This document shows positions 1 through 12,452 of a stretch of DNA of 64,000 nt, piece by piece. Source of the DNA: Megalobrama amblycephala. Taxonomy: Eukaryota > Chordata > Actinopteri > Cypriniformes > Xenocyprididae. The DNA is taken from the NCBI RefSeq assembly GCF_018812025.1, contig NC_063050.1, positions 5,340,547 to 5,404,546 of the forward strand, given 5' to 3'. The notes beneath the pieces were generated by a model. The model was given only the letters and a program-made list of their open reading frames with translations. It searched no databases and had not been told where the DNA came from. Numbering within the stretch: position 1 is the stretch's first letter; each line of letters starts with the position of its first letter. The position numbers and the translations under genes are program-made.

Positions 1-28
1 TGATTCCTGCACTGCTGTGAATGAACAT

Positions 29-58
29 TCATCATCATCATCATCATCATCATCATCG
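29..58. repeat. (ATC)n microsatellite
   Basis: About ten copies of the trinucleotide ATC. It is a simple repeat and has no coding context. Confidence 0.9.
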
Positions 59-60
59 TC

Positions 61-827
61 ATTACCACAGAAAAGCAGATAAGATTTTTATTTCTATGCT
101 ACTGGTTATTGATTGGGAAAAATGTATGTTTTGTTTGTATTTATGAAAGTGTTTGATAGATAAAAAGATGTAAATGAATGAGAAGCATTTATTTATTTTT
201 GGGTTTATAGATCATAGTTTTTTGTCAATGCTTGTAATATATGAAACTATCTTGCCTCATTGATTTTCTGTTGTGCACTAAACAAAATCCAGTTAGTGGT
301 TCCCTCCTTATAAAACAGACTTATAACTAATGCTTTTGGGAGATCAAAGTAACGGTTATAATATAGGGAAATATATTTTCTTTCCAGAAGGGGATGCAAA
401 TAAATCAAGTTTTCTGTAAAGGAGTCAAGCTAAGCTTGTCTGTGATGATAAAACCTTACACATTGTTCATTTACATATAAGGTTGTATTTATGGGGAAAG
501 TTTAAGAGCAGTTGAACTGAATTCCTCATTTACAGTTCCTGAGGTCTGTTGAGGAGATAAACAAATCCACATCAACACATAATGCCTTTCATTGCTGGAG
601 TTTATTGAAGTTTATAGTTGATTTGTTTCAGTTGTGGATTTAAAAAAAGTGACCCAAAACAAAGAAGAAGAAAATAATTAATGAGATTACACAAAACAAC
701 AGCCATATATCCTGTTACAATATATACCATGATTTAATAAGTTACAGAGTTAACAGAAGAAGAGAAACCCAAAACCTTAATTTGATTGTTTTCTTTCTGA
801 GAAACACTGTAATGTTTCTTCAAATGT
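61..827. other. AT-rich sequence without a recognisable gene
   Basis: This is the 3' flank of the minus-strand MFAP4-like gene. Part of it must hold that gene's 3' UTR. Positions 480-830 resemble 53960-54270 downstream of the second MFAP4-like copy, including the shared words around CATAATGCCTTTCATTG, so the duplication unit extended beyond the coding exons. I see nothing else in it. Confidence 0.5.
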
Positions 828-2035
828 TTAAGACACACGTTTGATCTTCATGCTGATGGATTTCAAACCAACAGCATTACTGTTCTTCCAGTGGTACCAA
901 AAATTTCCAATGCCCGAAATGGTGGGATCTTCTCCCCCTAAATACACACCGTTGGGGTTTGCATGGTGACAGGCTCCATACCAAAATGCCCCGAGAAACG
1001 ATTTTGCACAGTTATTAGGCCAGGTGTCTTGGTCTTTGTCAAAGGTGGAGAACTTCATACCACTGTGGTAGGTCAAAGAGTCACCTGCAGAGAAGAGCAT
1101 CATTGAGGACATCAGAGGCACATTTACTGAAGTGTGAATTTAATATGAATGAAAGTGTCCTATACCTGCTCCTCCATTACTGAATCCTGAAGCAAGCAGT
1201 TTATACCCGTCAGTTTCACAATCCACAGAGAAGGACGAGTACAGAGCAAAAACTTTTTTTCCGGTGAAGTCCTCCAGATCCACTCTCAGCATGTACTTCC
1301 TGTTACGTGTCAGCTGGTACATATTCTCCAGCCCTGTTCACACACACACATGAAGAACATGTTCAACCAAACACATGATCATCCACACAAACGGACACTC
1401 ACTGTGAGATCTTACCCAGCCAGTATTCGCTCTCCACATTCCCAAATCCTCTCTTGTACTGATTCCACGGCCGATAGAAATTCACACTGCCGTCCATTCT
1501 CCTCTGAAACACCTGTGATGGGTTTATATAGAAGATATGATTCATAATGTATGTTCTGATGTGTGTTTAATGATCTACAGTCACATTCATACCGTCCATC
1601 CTCCTTTATCTTCATCTTTCCCATCTGAGATCATGTCACAGTAAACCCAGACAGGAGCGCCACTTCCTGGATAGATGGAGTAAATCCCACTGACTGTTTG
1701 TCCTGCTTTATAAAGGTCAAAACAGTCGACCGGCGTGTTTTCATCAGTACTGCATCCGTTCGCCAGAACAACAGAGAGAAGAACTGCTAGAAACACCATC
1801 ATCTACATGAGACAGAGAGAGAAATATATGAACATCACACTGAAAACCATCTCTAGAAATGTTGTTGATGAACTTACTGCCATCTTCTCAGTCTCTCCTC
1901 AGTAGATCACAGCAGAGATCTGTTTAATCTAGACAAAAATAACAAAAAAAAAAAAATACATTCTTAAAGTTGTATAAATGTCTGAATGTTTTCTGAGGTA
2001 AGTGACGAGTAAAGCAGTAACTCACCGTTTGTGTT
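828..2035 (-). CDS. MFAP4-like secreted fibrinogen-domain protein (six exons)
   Basis: Spliced gene for a microfibril-associated glycoprotein 4-like lectin, about 245 residues, which is the usual family size. Exons on the minus strand: 5' UTR about 2035-2026 (donor GTGAG), 1928-1878 (5' UTR plus ATG GCA, donor GTAAG), 1802-1593 (hydrophobic signal peptide [17 protein letters not shown], then the start of the fibrinogen domain), 1512-1416, 1333-1166 and 1084-828 (stop TAA). All junctions have GT and AG and keep the frame. Visible fibrinogen-domain hallmarks are GGWTV then QRRMDG, the calcium-site-like FDKDQD, and the C-terminal NCA, FWY and NPNGVY block with its cysteines. The family acts extracellularly as a pattern-recognition or matrix lectin. 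I see no disabling mutation. The gene belongs to a family with at least three decayed copies in this window. MFAP4 versus another intelectin- or ficolin-like member cannot be settled here. Confidence 0.85.
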
Positions 2036-2054
2036 GTTGAGTCTGACAGACACT

Positions 2055-2063
2055 CTTTATATA
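2055..2063 (-). promoter_or_regulatory. TATA box of the MFAP4-like gene
   Basis: TATATAAAG on the minus strand lies about 25-30 bases upstream of the inferred first base of the non-coding exon. That exon ends in a clear GTGAG donor at 2025-2021. The spacing fits a normal RNA polymerase II core promoter. Confidence 0.6.
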
Positions 2064-2239
2064 TCTGTCAGATTTTCATGCTCCTCCTCTGTCACAGAAG
2101 AAATTTACTTAATGAACACCCACATTTTGGATGCAAATGAAAAAGGTATCTGTCATCCTCAATGCAAATTATATATGCAGTGTATTGTATTTTATCTATT
2201 CAGTAAATCTCACTGAATCTGGGTGATTTCGTTTAGAGC

Positions 2240-4138
2240 TACAATTTGTAGTTTCGATTAAATCCATCATGTTTATTATTTTGAACGTAAATGCAAATGT
2301 GGTCTCTCTCATAATGTGCCTTAGATTTCATGAATGCGTTGTTTGCTGTTTTTTCAGTGCCTTCAGTGCTTGGCCCCAAATTCTTCTTCTTCTTCCTTTT
2401 CTTTAATGGAAGTCTATGGCAGAACTGTTTGGTCAAAAATTGTGAAAACTGGCACATAGAAAGAGGAGAGTCTGAGCACTGATCAGAGCACATTTTTCCT
2501 CTGATTCCAGCACTCATTCTAAGTCAGATGCATACCATGTTTACAGTTTCCAGCAGATAAAATATTAGACCGTTTTCAGTTTGAATTAAATGTTTTTTCC
2601 CCTTGTCTTCTTCAACAAATTCCTGCCCGCTCCAGCAAAATTCTCCCATTCCCAGCAGAAACATTCATGTTTTGTCCCATCCCTGCCCACAGGTAAAATT
2701 ATACATGGGTTATTTTCAGTACGTCTATGAAATAGTTTCAAGTTAGGCCACCTAGCAACAACCTTCATCCCAGCATAAACGTTCCTGATAAATTATTTTG
2801 TAAATTAATTTGTCGTATTATTGGTTTTACAGAAACAAAAGGATCTGCAACATATATCTGCATATATATCTGCAACAGTTTGCAATATAGAAATTAAACT
2901 TTAAAAGCTAAAAAGCAATTTCTGTTACGTAGTCAGTAATTCTGCAAATTCCATTTTAAATCACTTTGCCAAAAATAATCACCATAAAGCTACATATGAG
3001 ATTGGTGCAGGCTTTGCTCAGGCACTGTAATTGCTGCAGCTGTATTTTATCAATTCTTTGCAAAACGTACAAATAAATCCATAAGTTTATATACAGTAAG
3101 TCATACTGCACATCCGGACCAGATATTTTCCCTAAAAACACAAAGGATTAATGAGGGGGAAATACAAATGCTGTTTCCCTCCTTCAGCACATCCTGGACA
3201 AACATGGTCTCATCAAACAGACTCAGTTAAACAAAAGATTAAATTTTGTCGATTTAATATAGACTGATGTTTGATTTTGATGTTTGTTGGCTTGGAAGAT
3301 CAGCTGACTGCCATGACCCAGGGTACAACACATTGTTCCTCAGAGCTTTTCTCTTCTCAAGTTAAAGACATTTTTCTTGAGAGCTCACAGAAGATTTTAC
3401 CAGAGATATGGTATTTTCAGTTCCCAGCATACCTTGCATGAAACTGGATGAAAAGAGTAAATGTCTATTAGAGTGAGATACTGTAAGAAAATCAGAGATA
3501 TGTTGCTGTTTAATGTTGTGTCATGAAGGGGTTTGGACAGGATCCTGTCCATTATACCTTTAAACAGAGTATATTTGATAATAAACATGCAGAAAGGTGT
3601 GTGAGGGATCGGTTGTCTTTTATTTATTTACATCACAGATTAAGAAACTGTTGTGACACCAGTGACATCTCAAAATAGTTATGAAAATCATTCACACAAA
3701 TACCAATTACACACCAATTACAAATTTAAATGATTCATGTTTAAAATCCCTTTTATGTGCTGAACAGTATAGGGTCATTATGATCAGAATACATTTATAT
3801 TTTATAAATGGTTTATAATACTCTGAAATAATTGAGTGGCTGAAATGTTTTTTTAATTGCTTTGGTGCAGTTTTCAGAAGAAATGTTCAAAACTCTTAGT
3901 ACTAATATCACAACAGATCATCAAAAGTACACTTTTTCCTAACATTTCAGCATGTTTTCAATTCTGTTAGTACAATACACAAAATCACAAAGTATCCTTT
4001 TCACTACACAAAATAAGTGTTTCATCTATATAAATATTTTATTCACAGTATCCGTCTTTCAAAAAGCTTATACTTTCAACCTTTTCATTTGCATCTCTTT
4101 TCATTCAGTTTAATACATTTTGTCCTCTTGGAATTATA
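2240..4138. other. Intergenic sequence, no gene recognised
   Basis: AT-rich sequence with only short, unrelated open frames. A segment near 2380-2520 has the look of a dispersed fish repeat, but I could not delimit it. No exon with plausible splice sites was recognised. Confidence 0.5.
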
Positions 4139-5472
4139 CACTGTAAAAAATTGCGGCCAAATTTCGACAGTAACATGCTGTTTTCCATTAAACCAGTAAT
4201 ATACCATAGAAAACAGTGCATTCTGGGTAATATTTGATGTTTTCGAGAAAGTAGCCTACAGCAATATACTGTGAATTAACAGCGCTCAAAGTCGACACTC
4301 CGAGGCTGTTTCAAATCACATCTTATACCCTCATTCCATATTCCCTACATTAGTTCACTAATATAGTCCACTTGACAGAGTGAATAAAAACAAATGAGTG
4401 AATTCAGACACTGATGAACACCTGCTGTTAACAAGCAAATCACTGAAGGAAAGAGAAACAAGAAAAGAAAAAAAGATTAAATCAACTGAAAATTAAAAAG
4501 ACATTAAATCTCTCAAGATCTGATTAAACAACTGGACTCATTGGACTCTTTGTATGCTTACCTCAAGGACTCTAGTTATACTCACCGTCTCCACTCCAGC
4601 ATGTTCCCAGTCTCCTCCTGTGATCCCATCTCCATGTGTGTCTTCAAGCATCGTCTCTGCTCTGCTTCACTCTCTGGTTCGCTACCAGCCACGATCTCCA
4701 CTCCTGCAACACAAAGGACAGTATTACCATCCTGTTATCATCCACCAAAGTTTATATTCACACATTACTCACCTGCTTCACTGTTTTACTCTGCTGTCAG
4801 TCCAATAAACATCACCTACCTGTATTCCGTTGTCTCCGTCCCTTCTGTTTGTAACACTAAACTAGGTTGTGTTATTTTTTTGATTATGGAATTTAGATTT
4901 TTTTGATTTTACAGCATCAATGGAATTGAATGGAATCCATATGATTTCACTGATTCTTGATGTCTCTGTTTATGTAAATGATGCCATAGTTCAAACATTT
5001 TTGTAAATGATGAGTTTAAAAATCCTTTACTGATTGCTTTTGCACTGCTTGATATTAAGCTGTAGTATCGCAATGTTGCCAATATAAAATTTAATTTATT
5101 TTAAAAAATTATATAAATTTCAGATAATGGTTAAGACACTGGAGAAGTTCAGTGAACCAAGCATTACATGATGATAATTATTATAATCAAAACATAACCA
5201 ACAACACCTGAGCACAATTTTTCTTTTTTTGGCCACAACAAATGTGTCTTAAATGCACACGGTTACAGCAGTTTTAATTGAGCACATGGTATTTTTACAG
5301 CAACATACTGCAATGTAGATTATGGTAAAGAACTGTAAAATTAACAGGAAAGTATTGGCAACTTTTTTGCCAGTATTTTACTGTAAATTAACAGGACAAT
5401 TTTTTTACAGTGATGGCAACCACTATTACCGTAAAATCAAGGAAAAAACTGTAATGTTCTGTAAAACGTAAC

Positions 5473-5922
5473 TGTTATGATACAGAGGGGTCGGACACAG
5501 GTGTAAACAGGTAAGCAGTCTTTATTATAAAACCAGTGAGCAGATATGGCAAGCAGGAGTGAACAGATGAGCAATGGTAATGACTGGTGATAGTTACGGT
5601 CCTTTTGTGATTGCAGATGACAGAGTCCTTTAACTGGATGGAGCTGGAGAATGTAGGAGACGTAGGAGCACTCACACACAGACGAGGAACACACCGGGAG
5701 ATGGGGTCACACAGGAGACAGGTAAGTAGCAAGCGGGGAGTCCTTGAGGTAAGCATACAGGTAACTATTGCTCAACGAGACCGGACAGTGAGTGCAGTGT
5801 GTGAGTGCTCTTTATACTGGTGGTGATGAAGGGGATAATGATGTGCAGGTGACAGTGATTAGTATTCCGGTGATTGGGAGCGTTGGGATTGGTGCATGGT
5901 GGAGCCTGACGTGTCTGTGACA
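5473..5922 (-). repeat. Gypsy 3' LTR (450 bp)
   Basis: On the plus strand it begins TGTTATGATAC and ends CTGTGACA. On the coding strand it therefore begins TGTCACAG and ends in CA. The run of C at 5926-5933 is the complement of the polypurine tract immediately upstream. The last 36 bp on the plus strand are repeated exactly at 9275-9310. Confidence 0.88.
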
Positions 5923-5944
5923 GTACCCCCCCTCCACGGCCCGC

Positions 5945-8260
5945 TCAGGCCCTGTGGGAGTGGAGACAGAAGGGTGGTGAGGTTTGAGTAAGGAAACATG
6001 GAATGTGGGGTGAATGCGGTAACCTGGTGGGAGTTGGAGCTGATAGGTGACCGGGTTGATCTGCTTGACGATGGTGAATGGGCCAATGAACCTGGGACTC
6101 AGCTTCCTGCAGGGCAGATGCAGTCTGATGTCCCTCGTTGACAGCCAAACCTTCTGTCCGGGCTGGTAGACTGGGGTGTCGGAACGGCGAAGGTCGGCTG
6201 TCAGTCTGCGTCTGCGTCTGTGCAGGGCTCATTGCAGCTGATGGTGTGCTGAGTCCCAGACCCTCTCGCTCTCTCGGAACCAGTAATCCACAGCTGGTAC
6301 GTTGGAGGGTTCCCCATCCCAGGGGAACAGTGGGGGTTGGTATCCGAGTACGCACTGGAATGGAGTGAGTCCAGTAGTTGGTTGATGTAGGGAGTTCTGT
6401 GCGTACTCGGCCCAACCCAAGTACTGGTTCCAAGAGTTCTGGTAGTCATGACAGAAGGTACGGAGGAAGCGCCGATCTCCTGGATTTTCCTTTCCATCTG
6501 CCCGTTCGACTGTGGGTGGTATCCAGATATTAAACTGACGGCCACACCTAGGAGTGAGTGGAAGGCCTTCCAGACACAGGAAATGAACTGTGGTCCTCTA
6601 TCGGAAACAATATCTTCAGGAATTCCGAAGTACCGGAACACATGGTTGAATAACAGTTCAGCAGTTTCCATGGCAGTGGTTAGTCCTTTCAGAGGGATTA
6701 GTCGACATGACTTGGAGAAGTGGTAGATGATAATCAGAATGCAGCTGAATCCATTAGATGCTGGGAGGTCGGTGATGAAATCTACTCCTAGGTGTGACCA
6801 GGGTCGATTTGGAACGGGCAGAGGAAGGAGCTTGCCGGCTGGTAGATGACGTGAGCTCTTGGAGATGGTGCACTCTTTGCAGCCCTGCACGTACCTTCTG
6901 ACATCTGCCACCATGTTTGGCCACCAGAAGCATTGTTTTAGCAACGAGAGGGTTCGGTTCCACTGACCCCCGGGTGACCAGTGCCAAGTGACGTGTGGGC
7001 TGAGTGGATGGTTGGAGTGCGTCGTGACCAGGTGATGAAAAGCAAGCCTGGTGGACAACCCGGCGGAGGATTCATGGAGGCATTGGAGGAGGGGATGGTC
7101 TCTTCCGACCACGTGATGGGACTTACGATGAGGGAACTTGGAATGATTGGTTCAGGTTCTTCAGATCTTTCTTCAGGAGCATGGAGATGGGAGAGAGCGT
7201 CAGCTTTCACATTTTTTGACCCAGGGCGGTAGGAGATGGTAAAGTGAAAGCGGGAGAAAAACATGGCCTAGCGGGCTTGTCTTGGGTTAAGTCTCTTGGT
7301 AGCACGGAGATATTCTAGATTCTTATGATCAGTTAGTACCAGGAAAGGGTGTTTAGCTCCCTCCACTCTTCCAGGGCTAGCTTCACAGCGAGAAGTTCTC
7401 TGTCACCGATGTCGTAGTTGACCTCCGCCGGGTTGAGCTTGCGGGAGAAGAAGGCACATGGATGGAGTTTGCTTGGGGTCCCCTGCTGCTGGGAGCACCG
7501 CTCCCATTCCGGTGGTGGAGGCGTCCACCTCCACGATGAAGGGCAGCTCTGGATCGGGGTGGACGAGGAGGGGAGCGGTGGTGAAGGCTTCCTTTAGGAG
7601 ATTGAAAGCATTGGTGGCAGCTGGTGACCAGGACAGAGACTTGGGCTGGTGGCGTAGGAGGCTTGTGAGAGGATGAGTGATGGAGCTGTAATTCTTAATG
7701 AAACGGCGGTAAAAGTTAGCAAATCCCAGGAATCTTTGAAGTTCTTTGATGGTGGTAGGTTCTGGCCAGTTGGTGATGGATTCCACCTTCCTCTCGTCCA
7801 TCCGGATGCCACTGTGGTCGATGATATACCCAAGGAAGTGTACAGATCTGTCGAAGACGGGGGAAGACCTCCGCAACGTGTTGGTGATGTTCGGCCAGGC
7901 TCCGGGAGTATATGAGGATGTCATCGATGTACACCTGTACGAATCGGTTGAGGAACTCCCGGAGCACCTCATGGAGGAAATCCTGGAATATGGAGGGGGC
8001 GTTGACCAGACCATACGGCATGACGAGGTACTCATAGTGGCCGGTGGGCGTGATGAAGGCGGTCTTCCACTCCCCCCCCGCGTATCCGGATGAGGTTGTA
8101 CGCGCTGCGGAGGTCCAGCTTCGTGAACACAGTGGCACCACGGAGATGTTCCAGGGTACGGGAGGACGAGAGGAAGGGGATAATGGAACTTCACTGTGAT
8201 TTTGTTGAGAGAGCGGTAATCTATACAGGGCCTCAAGCCTCCATCCTTCTTAGCCACGAA
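5945..8260 (-). pseudogene. pol: Gypsy pol (RT, RNase H, integrase), frameshifted
   Basis: Reading down the minus strand, several frames carry in order: the RT entry motif [16 protein letters not shown] (near 8250), the palm sequence with [10 protein letters not shown] (near 7930), [11 protein letters not shown] and the RNase H start VEVDAS (near 7540). The integrase follows, with the zinc-binding HCC region, catalytic DFITDLP, SDRGPQF and NGQMERK (7000-6450). A C-terminal segment resembling the usual Gypsy tail ends near 5945. Only about 15 nt separate the end of the protease-like segment (LEDSTAD) from KKDGGLRP, where the family normally has well over a hundred residues, so a second internal deletion is likely. 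Several frameshifts make it non-functional. Confidence 0.85.
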
Positions 8261-8289
8261 GAAAAAGATGCCACATCAGCGGTGGAATC

Positions 8290-9300
8290 CTCCAGAACCA
8301 GCAGATGAATACTTTCGACGTGAAGAAGTCCGACTTGCAGTTGAATGGGTCCTACCACACGGCGGACATGCTTATGGCTGAGAGGTCTTCCAGTTATGGA
8401 GCTGATCTGGTAGATAGTCGGAGACGGAGAGGTCTTGAGGCTGAGGTGCCGGCAGAGGGCGCTGGAGATGAAGTTGCCGGCTGACCCTGAGTCGAGGAGC
8501 GCCACCACTGTAAGTGAAGTATCAGCAGCAGTAAGATTGACAACAGTGGTGAGTGGTTTCATTTTATGAGTTGAATGAAGAATGGCACTCACCATGGGAT
8601 GAGGAGGTCGCGTGGGGCATGCGGAGATGACATGCCCCGGCGTACCGCAGTACAGACAGAGGTTCAGGGTCAGCCGACGTTGTCGTTCAGTGGGGGTGAG
8701 ACGAGAGTTTTTGACCTCCATAGGAACGTTGGCTGGTTCTGGGGAGCTGACGGGTTCGGACCGGCAGAGGAGTGAGATGGAGAATGACTGACCCTGGTGT
8801 TCTTGTAAACACGCTTGCATACGAGTGGCGCAGCAGATGGAGAGCTGGATGAATTTTTCTAGGCCGATGGAATCCTCGTATGCAGCGAGATGCAGCCGCA
8901 CCCGAGGCTCCAATCCTTGGCGGTAGGTAATGATCAAAGCTTGTTCATTCCATCCACTTATGGCAGCCAGCGTTCTGAATTGCAAAGCATAATCATAAAT
9001 AGACATGGAACCTTGTTTTAAATTGTAAAGTTTCTCACCAGCAGACGAGTCGGTGATGGGTTTCCCGAAAACATCCCGGAAGTGGGAAATAAAGGCTGAG
9101 TATGACTGAGTTATAGCGCCATGTTGTGACCAGATGGAATCAGCCCATTTCAATGCTTTGCCGCTGAGTTGGGAGATAAGGAACGCTATTTTGGCTGTGT
9201 CGTTCGGGTACAGGTGCAGCTGCATCTCCAGGACCAGTTCACACTGCAGCAGGAACCCGCAGCAGTCCTCTGCCGATTGGTGCATGGTGGAGCCTGACGT
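8290..9300 (-). pseudogene. gag: Gypsy gag and protease segment
   Basis: A long open frame on the minus strand. It has a retrotransposon gag-type capsid region (LYPNDTAKIAFLISQLSGKA), a CCHC zinc knuckle CLYCGTPGHVISAC, and a retropepsin-like active site ALLDSGSAGNF. The N-terminal residues of the open frame are translated LTR sequence, because the 5' LTR remnant is fused in frame to gag at 9275. The natural start codon is therefore lost. Its product would bind RNA and assemble the particle if expressed. Confidence 0.8.
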
Positions 9301-9926
9301 GTCTGTGACAGTAACAGTCAGATTTTCTAAATGAAACAAGTTAATTTCACTGAAATATTAGTGAAAGTTAATAGGAAAAGTTATGTGAAGTCAATAACTG
9401 ATAAGGAGAGTAAATATTGAACTGAAGTGGTTTGTGTTTTTGTACAAGATGATATAGGAGAGATCTGATTTAATTGCTTTATTTAAAGGCAGTAACTGCA
9501 GGTGCTGATACAGTGATAAGCTGTTTGCTTAATCGCCTATGTGTGCTATTGCAAGCTTAAACAAACTGCAAAGATTTGAGTTTGTCATGTTTTTAATTAT
9601 TTCACTATTATACATTAAGTGTTTGGAGTTAAGAAATATTCATTTTCACTTGACTCAAATGAAAGAAGTTCACAGCACTAACACTGTATAATACCTGTGA
9701 AGCAATCGGTTTCCTGAACGAAATGAGTTCATTTCCATGGTAGTATTACGGTAACATACTGTAAAAAAAGGAGAGCTGTAAATTTACAATACATTACTGG
9801 CAACCACTGCTGCCAGTAGATTACCATTATTTTAGAGCACAGTTTTTTACAGTGAGGTTCTATCTGACATTTTTGTCAATATTGAGTTATTCACATATTC
9901 TTATTCTGTGACAACTTTACATTATG

Positions 9927-9961
<35 letters not shown>

Positions 9962-10317
9962 ATTTATATTGTGTGGATTTTGGGACTTTTTATTTATGAA
10001 ACAAAACAAAGTTCTGTCTAAAAAGTGGAATGGAATGCAGAAACTTTGAAGCTCAATAACTCAAAACTACTCAGAATGCAGATAGATCCTTATAATTCCA
10101 AAGGGAATGATTTGTCTATTATTTAATACATCTGATCTTAATGGTTAATCAATGAATCATTTGTTACATCTATAGATTTCTGTAGTTATTGATTCTATAA
10201 GCAGTTTCTATAGAACTTGTCTGCAATTCCAATATGAAATAACCAAATGTTATCATATTCTTTTTACATTTTAAGCAGTTTATCTTAGATGATACACACA
10301 CACTTTGAAAATTGAGG

Positions 10318-10382
<65 letters not shown>
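10318..10382. repeat. (TG)n followed by (AG)n microsatellite
   Basis: About twenty TG units pass directly into about twelve AG units. The short open frames rich in SLSLS and HTHTH in this stretch are products of the repeat. Confidence 0.95.
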
Positions 10383-10383
<1 letters not shown>

Positions 10384-10789
10384 TACAGATACATAGGGAA
10401 TTGATATCTGTAAACATAGAGCAGGATGTGTACAAGGAAAAGACTCTGTCAATGACTGTATAACATCAGATTGATCAGAGACAGACGGCATCAAATAAAG
10501 CACTTCATATTACAGTATGTGTGCAATGTGATACTGTAAACATTACCGTGATAGAAACTGCCACATTACTGTAACTCACCCTTCATCTGTAAAGATCAAT
10601 TATAGATTCAGCAGTAAACTGCCACAAACTACACAAAACCACATGACTGTTTCATGACTTCATCACACCTTTGGATAACACACTGAATACTGTTACAAAC
10701 ATTATGGATTTTGCGCCAGTTCTGTAAGTTAGGTAATGTTCATGTATTTTCTAATGTGTCATCCGTAGCCTGTATTACTGCAATTATTT

Positions 10790-11345
10790 CAGCAATGTTA
10801 GAAGAATGTTATTTAAAGGTTAGTATGATGTTCCTGAAACATTCTTTCAATCATTCAAACACCTGCTGTGAACAAACACTGAAAGAAAGAGAAATAAGAA
10901 CACAAACGACAACTTTCTTCAGCCACAGCCTTAGATGAACTGAAGATAAAAGACATTAAATATCTGAAGATCTGATTCAACAACTCCACAAACAGCATTA
11001 CCAGCTTCACTTATTACTAACCAGACTGACTTTATTTCTGTCATACGTCTACAGAAGCTCTTATTGAGAATTAACAGAAGTTTAGATGTTTCGTTTGAGG
11101 TCACCGTCATGGAGATCAGTGTTTGCTTTAGTTGAGCTCTTGAATTTTGTTGAGATGCTTCTTTATCAGCAATTGCAGGTGTTTTCAGAAAACATTTCTG
11201 CACTGATAAAGAAGATCAACACGTCTGTTGTAGTTTGTGTTCTTATTTCTCTTTCTTTCAGTGTTTGTTCGCAGCAGGTATTTGAATGATTGAAATAATG
11301 TTTCAGGAACATCATACTAACCTTTAAATAACATTCTACTAACAT
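10790..11345. repeat. Foldback (inverted) repeat with arms of about 110 bp
   Basis: The segment around 10795-10905 recurs as its reverse complement around 11232-11340. Both include the words for ACACCTGCTGTGAACAAACA, the AAAGAGAAATAAGAACACAA stretch and the rising AATGTTATTTAAAGG stretch. The two arms enclose about 330 bp. This is the structure of a small foldback transposon. A related partial copy lies at 4415-4535. No target duplication could be fixed. Confidence 0.55.
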
Positions 11346-12452
11346 TAAGGAAACGGAACATTTTCATGTTCTTAGAATGTTACAAATCAACGTTCCTACA
11401 ATGTTGAATTTTAGATCAAAATTAAGTTGAAAGAACGTTAGAGGAACATCATACCTTATAAAAACATTCCTATAACGTCAAGAAAACTGGACGTTTTTAA
11501 TGTTCCCAGAACTAACACTGAATATTTAAAGAACGTTCTTATAACAAAATTCTGTTAGCTGGGATCTTGCATTGTTTGCTACTGAATGAACTGACTGTTA
11601 AAAGTATTAAACTAAAAAAAAGAAGATCATACTGTTGTGTTTCTGTGATTAAACCAAATGTTCTTATTACACATCACAATGATCTTGTGTTTTGAAATGA
11701 TGTATATGTAGAATGAAAATTTGTACAACTAGAATGAAAGTACAAGTGTGATCAGTTTGACGTTTTGAAAATATACTTGTAAAAAAAGCACCAAAGCGAA
11801 TACAAAAACTGTAATAAAAAGCATGTATATTCTCAAATTCACACACAGCTGGAAGTCATGTGAGCTGAAACTAAGCCAAACTTACAAAAGAGCATCAACA
11901 CACCATGCCAGATACACAAAATATCACGTTCCAATTTCTTTTCTTTTTTTCAGGACATAAAATATTTGTTCAGTTTTTATCTGACAACAAAACAAACAGT
12001 GCTTAATATTTTGTATTTATCTATTGTCTGGTTAATGTTGATAACTACTAAAACACACAATGACTTGTGAACATATTCAAATGATTTAACCCTCTGGTAA
12101 GGCATTGTCGTATAGGCAAAAATTAATTTCTATTTATTTCCTTGTTATTCAGAAAAAAATACAACATATTGCACTATGGAAATTAAAGGCACAGGCCTTA
12201 AGGTAGCCAATGATGTGCTGTTTTTAAGTCACATGGCATGTGAATGTCCCTCTAAAACTCTCTTTCCCACAGTCACCCTCACACTGAAGACGCCTGTTGA
12301 AGTGCTCCAGAAGTTGCTCTTTTAACCTAATTTCTAAACATCTCTTCTCAAAGGGGTAATTTTTTGCAGCATCTTTGATAAGTAAATTAGATATTTTTAT
12401 TCACAAATCAACTTTGCCTAACATAGTTTTAGTGTAAATTGAGAAAATATCA

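Larger units (their letters stand above)
5473..9310 (-). mobile_element. Ty3/Gypsy LTR retrotransposon, internally deleted
   Basis: Element read on the minus strand, flanked by a 5-bp duplication GTAAC (5468-5472 and 9311-9315). Gag, protease, reverse transcriptase, RNase H and integrase appear in the Gypsy order. The 3' LTR is complete (5473-5922), preceded in the coding strand by a G-rich polypurine tract. Of the 5' LTR only its first 36 bp survive (9275-9310), fused directly to gag coding sequence; the rest of the LTR, the primer-binding site and the leader are missing. The intact target duplication shows that the loss happened inside the element after or during insertion. All coding frames carry shifts. 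Confidence 0.92.
4139..9856. mobile_element. Non-autonomous DNA elements with CACTGTAAAAAA termini, split by a Gypsy insertion
   Basis: The stretch opens with CACTGTAAAAAATT and closes with TTTTTTACAGTG at 9845-9856, which are inverted ends. A further internal TTTTTTACAGTG occurs near 5403-5414, so at least two related elements are nested or abutting. A diverged copy of the left part recurs at 45841-45990, sharing AATGCATTCTGGG-type words. No transposase is visible. The Gypsy element at 5473-9310 interrupts the series. I could not find a convincing target duplication for the outer ends, so the outer limits are provisional. Confidence 0.4.
9316..12440. other. Non-coding stretch with repeats, no gene recognised
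   Basis: AT-rich sequence holding the right end of the CACTGTAAAAAA element (to 9856), a poly-T run near 9931-9958, the microsatellite at 10318 and the foldback repeat at 10790-11345. Positions 11300-11560 resemble 53500-53710 (shared GTTAGCTGGG end), another dispersed repeat. No coding exon recognised. Confidence 0.5.

Noticed and set aside
10170..10503. Frames with HTHTHT and SLSLSL stretches
   Set aside because: Products of the (TG)n and (AG)n microsatellite.
12092..12125. TTAACCCTCTGG as another copy of the TTAA MITE
   Set aside because: Only the first dozen bases agree; the following sequence does not match the family.
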